From the NCBI GenBank assembly GCA_028095005.1, contig JAMFTS010000080.1, positions 29,821-93,820 of the forward strand: a DNA stretch of 64,000 bases. The letters run 5' to 3'. Below, piece after piece: positions 57,540 to 64,000 of this stretch. The notes under the pieces are model-generated. The model did not search any database. It saw only the letters and a list, made by a program, of their open reading frames with translations, and was not told the DNA's origin. Both the position numbers and the translations under genes were made by a program. The stretch's first letter is position 1. Every line of letters starts with the position of its first letter. The stretch is from Rhynchospora pubera (lineage: Eukaryota; Streptophyta; Magnoliopsida; Poales; Cyperaceae).

Positions 57540-58990
57540 ATGCTCTTCAAGTCATGTATCACTCCGTTCTTCTCCCCAGTTAAATATAAGGTTTTGAGTT
57601 TTCATGTCAAGGTACAGTGGACTGAGATCTTAAAACCGGGCATTTCCCAGTATCATGTAATACACACCCGCATAACTCCGTTGACTCAGATCAGACTGAA
57701 AATTGTAACCTTGCACTTCACAGTCGACTCCCATGCATGACGCACCACATTCCATCCTTTCACCATTTATTTTACACAGCTAAGTCAACTAGCATTGGGG
57801 CAGTGTAAGTTATAGGTAACCCCAATGCTTTTGATACTTCTTAGTCTAGTACACTGGGAGTGGAAATTAGCCAGCCCTATTAGGAAGATTACAGCTTTAT
57901 GGAAAAATAGAAAGAAAAAGGTACAGGATAGATCGTATCATAATCAGCTTAAACACATACTTTATTAACGAGGAGGCCATACAAACAAGCCCATACATAC
58001 GGATTTCATGCTGTTTAACTACACCTGCCTTTACTTTAATAGCGGACGTAAGATGCTCTCCCGAGGAACCCATTTATTGAGTTGCAAGTTGATGAAATTC
58101 CAGAAGATGCACTTTCCTACTTCATTTACTGCTGACCTGCTACTCTTGAAAATAAATTTATTTCTTTGCTACGGTCAAAAATATTTGATTTCACTCATTT
58201 AGTGCTGGGGATGCGGACAGGCGTGGAAGATGAACATAAGAGAGAAGCAGCTCGTACAAGTGTAGTATTGGTTAGTGTGCCAGAATGCCTTATATATGGT
58301 TGAATATATGGACTTTCTTGGATAGCTCATCTCATTTGTCAATGCATATTTTCGTTAATAGTGTGTTTTAATACTTGTTAAAATTCCTTTTTTTATTTCA
58401 TCATATGATTTATTTCATCATATGAATGGAGACTAGGAAGGGATGATTTACATACAAGAAAGACGCCTTTACTGGAATTCTATATCGATCCCAAACAAAG
58501 CTAACGTTTTGCCTAGCCGACTCGGTATTTACTCTAAAGTCGGAGAAAAGAGCTTACCTTCTTTTTATGTATATTACCTGGGGACGCAGTTACTCGAAGA
58601 ACATTCTTGCTTTGGGAGTTGCTCGCTACTATCTATATCCCACTATCTATCCCCCGTCCCTTGTAGATGGAATATCGCTTTCTGGCCCCGGACCTACTCC
58701 AATTGTAAAATCCTAAGATCTTCCCTTTTTAAAGAAAAAGTAAGATTAGTATAAAAGTTTAAAGAAAAGTCTGATTTATCGCATTACTTTAGTAACAGCA
58801 ATTGATTCCACCCTGGAAGGGAAAATATCCGGTCTATTCACTACACTCTAGATCTTAGTGATTTTGGTCTGAGATGACCTACTGAGCAGAGTTTGCCAAC
58901 GGATCTGCCAGTTCATTCTCCTTAAAAATGAAACTTTTTAATAAGTTCATGAGACTTACCTAGATACTTAACCTTTTTAGGCTAGTTTTC
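57540..58990. other. Mitochondrial-like spacer, no recognised gene
   Basis: Includes a 103-codon open frame at 58,443-58,754 (plus) with no recognisable domain. The stretch near 57,540-57,740 may be retroelement debris. Confidence 0.3.
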
Positions 58991-58993
58991 TAG

Positions 58994-59120
58994 TTGTTAA
59001 GAAGGCATCAGCTGTACGCTAAGCTTTCTAAGTACTCTTTTGGTGTGCCCCAGATAGATTACCTAGGCCACATCATCACAAAGGATGGAGTTTCTACTGA
59101 TCCTACCAAAATAGAGGCAT
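58994..59120 (+). pseudogene. Ty3/gypsy reverse transcriptase fragment
   Basis: The open frame begins MLRRHQLYAKLSKYSFGVPQ and continues IDYLGHIITKDGVSTDPTKI: the conserved L-R-x-H-x-L-Y-A-K-x-S-K-C-x-F ... Y-L-G-H-I-I-x-x-x-G-V-x-x-D-P-x-K-I block at the end of the gypsy RT. The similarity fades after about residue 42 and a stop follows at 59,207. Flanking RT motifs are absent. Confidence 0.85.
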
Positions 59121-59209
59121 TTTTGGGTCAGTTTGCTTCTTTTAGAATTGGAAAGAAGGGTACTATTAACCTAAACTCCCAGGAGTGTACCTATTTGTTG
59201 GAAGAATAG

Positions 59210-62200
59210 GGAGTAGGTTTAGGGAAACTCTTCTTTCTGAGCAACAGTCTTGCTGCCGTGGTAGAGTTTTTTGCTTTCTTTATGTTTACATCCTGTGATA
59301 TTCACAGATTGAAACGAAGCAGGGATATTTGGCAAGTAAAGATTTAGATTTAAAGACTACCTGTTCAATCAAAACTTACCTAATATCATGATATTCTACT
59401 TCATCATAAGCGGGAGATGCAGCGTCCGATGCATCGGACGATAGTGGAAATGCTTCTTACTCACTTCTTTAACAATTATATAGTTTGATTCCGGCCGGGA
59501 ACGAATGGGCATTGAAACCCATTTCCTACTACCGGCTTCATAACATATAGGAAACTCCTTACGGATAACGTTTAGACATTCTAAACTAAGGAATCCTCTT
59601 AATGTGAAAGTGAAATTTCCTATGTGAACTGAACGGAGAACTACGCAGGGGCTATACTAGGGATTTCTCACGAAGAGCCATCGCTATACTCCTAGAGTTA
59701 CAACACAGGTTTAAGTAAACTCGAAAGTTCACTATATAACCAGAATTTATACATTGACATTTACACTGGAAATTATACATTATCTACGAGAATTTTATAC
59801 ACTGTCATACTTCCTATAACTATTTATCAATAGGGAGCTCGCTGCCATCGTATCATCTCGATTTATTGTGATTTCCTTGTCTGTTTCTCTAGCAGGAGTA
59901 GATATGCTCTGTGGTGTGGATTCGTATGTTAAGTTTGAGTAAGCCTTTGATGCCATGCCTATTGGTCTCCGGTTTCTTTGATGCCTAGCTTTGGGTTTGA
60001 TGGAGGATGTCTCTGTTCTGTTTGCAGCGGAAAGGATATGGCTCTAGTATTCGTTTTCTTGCTGGGCAAGTTTCTTGAGTGGTTTCTTGGATCTTTGCTT
60101 GCTTTTCAGCCGGTTAGAAAGAATCCATATAGCTAGTTGATCCAAAGGCCAGATCTCTATTCTCTTGCCAGGTCAGTTCTAAGGTGGACGGCTCGAGAGA
60201 GACAAGTGATGATGATTGCTGGTCTCCTTGTTTTCATGTTTCCAGCTGGTTATGTGAGTTCGTTTTGAGTTTGTTATCTGTCTTTATACCTGAGGTAGGC
60301 TGTGCTGCAGTCCTTCCCTCGAATTCCCCGAAGAGAGTCTTCCTCTGAACTAGACAATCAACTAGACTATTATCTAGTATCAACTAGACTAATAATATCT
60401 TTACTTTCCTTTGACTGCTTCTTTATAGCCTTGATCTACGTATTTAGTTTTCTAATGAGTGCTAACTCTTTATCTGGATGAGTGGACAATAGATCATCTA
60501 GAAGTGTGTTGTTTGTTCTTGGTTTTTCCACACACAATCGTGGACCCTGCTCTTACGGGTGGGCACGCATCTGTTCACTCTTTGGCTATGGATGGTGTTG
60601 AGGGCGAAGCGAGACGGTGGAGTGCCTTATTTGGCTTATTGGGCCCTAAAAATGTATTCCAAACCTATTGATTGAAGAGAACCATAAATGTTCAGGATAA
60701 TTAAGCACTCTCTAACAAACTTCTCATCACTACTTGAACTTCTGAAGCTAGTAACCATATGTCTGGAGCTATCCCTTTGAGCATTGGGAACCTAATCGGC
60801 GGAATTCAATTTTCATGGAAATCTTCTCACAAACATTCTTCCAGCCAGAATCGATTGGAAAGTTATATAATTACCAACTAAAGTCTTCATTTTCCAAAAT
60901 AACCATCAGGGCATATACCATCATCCATAGGTAACCTCACTAGGCTATCCTATATTTTCACTCACTAGGCAGGCAGGCCTCTCTTTTTCTTCATGGAAAT
61001 AAATAGCTGGCGATCTATTCCTCAAAGTCTGGTTTTAAGTGAAGGTCTTTATTGAGTAAAAAAATGCCAGGTACACTCCCTCCCGATAAACATCTTGAGT
61101 TTCCCATCACTATAAAGAAATATACTTAAATTTGAGCCATAATTATCTACTATAGCTTGTACCATCCCAATGGAGATCGGCAGTTTCACAATGGATGGTT
61201 GGGGCGGCGATTTACTTATCTGCAAACTACCTGACAGGAGAGTTGCCAAACACAAATATCAATTGGGTAGTTTTGGAATACTTGGCCTTATTGGTTGCTT
61301 CTACCATCTATTCTTATTGATCGTATCCTTAACCAGCTGCAGGTCAATTTTCTAATTTGTTTTTAAGAGTATAGTATATAAGTCAACTTGGTTTTTGATC
61401 TCACCAAGTATTAAGATCTTTACTTTAAAATCATACTTGATTGATAAGGATTCATTCGATATCTTAGAACTCCTGTGGCCTCTTTTGCTAGGTCTGCTAT
61501 ATTAAATTGCCTTCTCACAGACATACATACGCACCTCTGTGGAAATAGCCATGCGTTACCTCCTCAGTGTTGTATCAAGCCGCTCAAGTTCGATTGATGG
61601 TTTGAGAAGGGCTGGCTTAGGTTTGATATCTATATCGATAGGGCTACTTTTTTCGAACTAAGTTTGTAACCGAGTTGACCCAATCCACGAGTAAAGCAAC
61701 TCCAGTGATCCAAGACGTGTCCCGTGAGCTAAACCAATAGCAAGGGGTTCTTCGGTCTTTAAGAAGAAGTTCTCCCATCCCATAAAAGTAAGCTAGATTA
61801 GGACTCATAAGGATCAGAGGAAAGAGAGAGCCTATGATAAAGGCGGGGGAAAAGATCCAACAAGCTAAGATTGCTCGCTAAGTGAAGATGAAGCTTTCTG
61901 CCGTGTACTCTCCTTATGCACCATCTTCAATGCCTGCTGAAGTGTTGGAAAGGGATCTTTCTGCGGGATATGCTGCACCACTGGATCATATGTCTTTCTA
62001 GACAAGCAAGCTCTATTAAATGAAGGAATTGACGCACTCTCTTCTTTTATTCCACTTTATGAAACTGAGTAATTATGCATCTAGCAAGGTACTTCACCAG
62101 CCGCCTTTTAAGCATGCGTTAAAGGAACGAATGGAAGGCTTTCGATCTACATATGCCGAGTCGAGCTGTTTCCGAGGCAATCAAGGAAACGGAAGTAGGC

Positions 62201-63160
62201 AGTGATTTCGCTTTATCGCTTTGCTGAAAAAGAGAACACCAATGACTCCGAAAAAGCAAGCACTCAGCAGACTACGGAAGACGGCGACGATGTTCTAATT
62301 ACTGGGGCTCATAAAAGTATGAATCCATCTATTCAGATGTTCGACGAGGTGGTTACTCTCCCGGAGTTGAGAGATAGACAAGTTGTGTTCGCCCCCAACG
62401 ATTCTTTTTTCGGAGTCAAGTTTAGAAGTAAGGCCAGGCAGGCCTAAGACAATCTATACATCTGCAGTCCTATCTACGAATTTTTAGATTCAGTCTAGTC
62501 GTATGATTCGTAGCATCAGATAATGGGAAAGTTCTTTTCTTCGTTACATAGAGAGAGTTCACTCCAGGCTCTTGCTTCGTTATTCGAGTAGGCACCTGTC
62601 AACCCGGAGTGAGCAGGAGGGCGAGAAAGAGCAGAAGCAGCAGCACCGCCGCTGCAAGAACAACAAAGCCGCGTATTCTTGTTCTTGCGCCGTCCATACT
62701 GCAAAACAGATTGAGCTGCGGGCATCACGGGCCCGAGATGATATACCCAGCAGCTGCAGAAGCGGAATATAAGGGGTTGGTTGGAAGGTAAGGATAGCAT
62801 GATTGGCTGGTTGGTTCGTTAGGGGTCTTTCCCGCGTGGAAAAGGAAATCTCAATCTAAATCAGTAGAGGAATAGCTCGCATAATGGGTCAGGGTTGAAG
62901 TACGCGATTGATTTCGTTCTTTATATATAATGTATTCCCGGAGGTGCGTCGCCTGGCCGGGGAAAGAGCTATCTTTGATAAAGAGGAATAGAAGCAAAGC
63001 AGGAAGGGTCCAAATTAAATTGCTTGGCTGTACTCAATGTACAAATATGCAATCCGGCACCAATATATATAAAGAGCCTCTTTCCTTAACCTCCGATTTC
63101 TATCTTGCCGCACGCGCCTTCTTTTGTTCTTGACCCGTTTAACCAGAGCTTCCAAGGGCT
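59210..63160. other. Mitochondrial-like spacer, no recognised gene
   Basis: Open frames at 62,202-62,447 (plus, 81 codons, ending LRDRQVVFAPNDSFFGVKFR) and elsewhere are unidentified. A TCGATAGGGCTACTTTTTT phrase near 61,637 recurs in variant form near 46,094 and 55,381. Confidence 0.35.
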
Positions 63161-63164
63161 TGCT

Positions 63165-63600
63165 TCTATGGATCCAATCTCGTACTGTTCTGGTGGCACA
63201 TCAATCATGGGATGATCAGCTAGAAAGTCTGCTACTGCTTGACCCTTAACTGCCGGGAGTGTACACTAGTGTGAACTCCGAGATGGCAATAGCCCACTTT
63301 CCAAGCTCGGTTTATCATAAAAGGCCTGGAAAGTATGTACTTCAAAATGTTTGCTGGACTGAGGACATGTGTTACCAAAGGTAGCATATAATACCTCAAC
63401 TTACAACAAGCAAAGTACAAACTTAAACATATATTTTTTCAATAGCCGAGTAACGAGTCTCAGTGTCTAGCAAAGCTCGGCTTAGATAATAAAAGGCCTT
63501 TCTGCTCCCTCGGACTCTTGGCAAGCAAAGCAATCCCATTGAATTCTTCTGAGGCAGATAAGTACAAGATCAAAGGCTGGCCCTTGTTTCGGCGGCATTA
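63165..63600 (-). pseudogene. Ty3/gypsy RNase H fragment
   Basis: Read on the minus strand across several frames, the order is LYLSASEEFNGIALLAKSPR, QKG..YYLSRALLDTETRYSA, IEK, LYFACCKLRYYMLP, ILKYILSRPF and finally VKGQAVADFLADHPM followed by VPPEQYE. This is the RNase H domain and start of the connection region of gypsy polyproteins (K-G-Q-A-L-A-D-F-L-A-D-H-P). Multiple stops and frameshifts make it non-functional. Confidence 0.85.
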
Positions 63601-64000
63601 AACTTGATCAACTAGTACAGAAGTAGCTGTCCAAACAGACCTAGATAGAGCTTTTCCCAAGCTTGAGCAAGTAGCAAGTGATTTTGCTTGCGCAGGACTG
63701 GCATACTCGCGCATAAGTTCTTGGCAAGCGAAAGAAGTTCTTGGAAAGCAAGTTCTTTTTCGCAACCCTTTGCTCGACTCTAACTCCTACTACTGGATAA
63801 GCAGGACTATTCGTCACAAGCTCCGGCTAGCTAATCGAGAGACCTGTCTTGACTGGCTTGAACTGCTGTCTAAAACTGTCCAACTAGAAGTAGCTGCTTT
63901 TTGAGTAATCTTTCTTGCTTGGCTGGAACAACTGCCCAACGATTCGTTTCACTAGCTTTAGTACAGGACAACTCTTCGTTCCAATAGCACGGAATTCCCA
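63600..64000. other. Mitochondrial-like spacer at right edge
   Basis: Phrases such as TTCTTGGCAAGCGAAAGAAG repeat with variation. No gene, and no ALDH7 exon, is seen before the window ends. Confidence 0.4.

Larger units (their letters stand above)
40525..64000. other. Mitochondrial-like DNA block (possible NUMT)
   Basis: From here on the sequence has higher GC, purine-rich phrases (GCAAGTAAGCTAGC, GAAAGAAGT, TCGATAGGGGCTACTTTTT) and short exact dispersed repeats, like intergenic DNA of angiosperm mitochondrial genomes; scraps of nuclear retroelements inside such DNA are also usual there. No transposon termini bracket the block. I saw no canonical mitochondrial gene (cox, nad, cob, atp, rrn, trn), so the assignment rests on texture and repeat behaviour. 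Alternatives are an assembly join to mitochondrial sequence or a very old repeat-rich nuclear region. Confidence 0.6.

Noticed and set aside
40525..64000. tRNA genes or canonical mitochondrial genes (cox, nad, cob, atp, ccm, rps/rpl)
   Set aside because: Scanned by eye on both strands for familiar N-termini and T-arm patterns; none found. This limits the confidence of the mitochondrial assignment.

Overview
The window looks like a plant (dicot-type) nuclear genome: genes with GT-AG introns, an AT-rich background, and several classes of plant transposons (Helitron, CACTA, Mutator-like and hAT-like MITEs, Ty3/gypsy LTR). No bacterial operon, CRISPR array, tRNA or rRNA gene could be supported. 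No complete protein-coding gene is visible.

Layout. 1-1145: most of an intronless F-box gene on the minus strand, running off the left edge. 1.2-21.5 kb: a gene-poor repeat landscape with an inverted repeat cluster (3.3 kb), a pair of dispersed repeats (5.4 and 11.1 kb), Helitron 3' ends (6.47, 15.49, 15.80 kb), a 157-bp MITE (8.1 kb), remnants of an RPA-like OB-fold gene of the kind carried by plant Helitrons (8.6-9.8 kb), and a minisatellite with a roughly 192-bp higher-order repeat (11.4-12.0 kb). 21.9-28.5 kb: a truncated, broken copy of an ALDH7 (antiquitin) gene, exons 8-12 only, split by a 3,986-bp LTR flanked by the 5-bp target duplication TGGGC. 28.5-35.1 kb: more transposon pieces (hAT-like, Helitron hairpin, CACTA end, Mutator-type MITE, GTACC-rich MITE) and gene scraps (beta-tubulin, a coiled-coil piece). 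35.2-40.2 kb: a second ALDH7 copy with promoter, leader intron and nine clean coding exons (307 codons, through the catalytic cysteine); the exons for the remaining roughly 200 residues are absent.

From about 40,525 to the right edge the texture changes: visibly higher GC, few long AT runs, and short phrases and repeats typical of angiosperm mitochondrial intergenic DNA, with embedded scraps of nuclear retroelements (gypsy gag-protease-like, Athila-type gag, LINE RT, gypsy RT, gypsy RNase H). I read this as a mitochondrial-derived insertion of at least 23 kb, or an assembly join to mitochondrial sequence, although I found no canonical mitochondrial gene that would settle it.

The two ALDH7 pieces lie in the same orientation in permuted order (3' half upstream, 5' half downstream), consistent with a tandem duplication later broken by insertions and deletions. 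Whether the downstream copy is still a gene depends on whether exons 10 onward lie beyond position 64,000.
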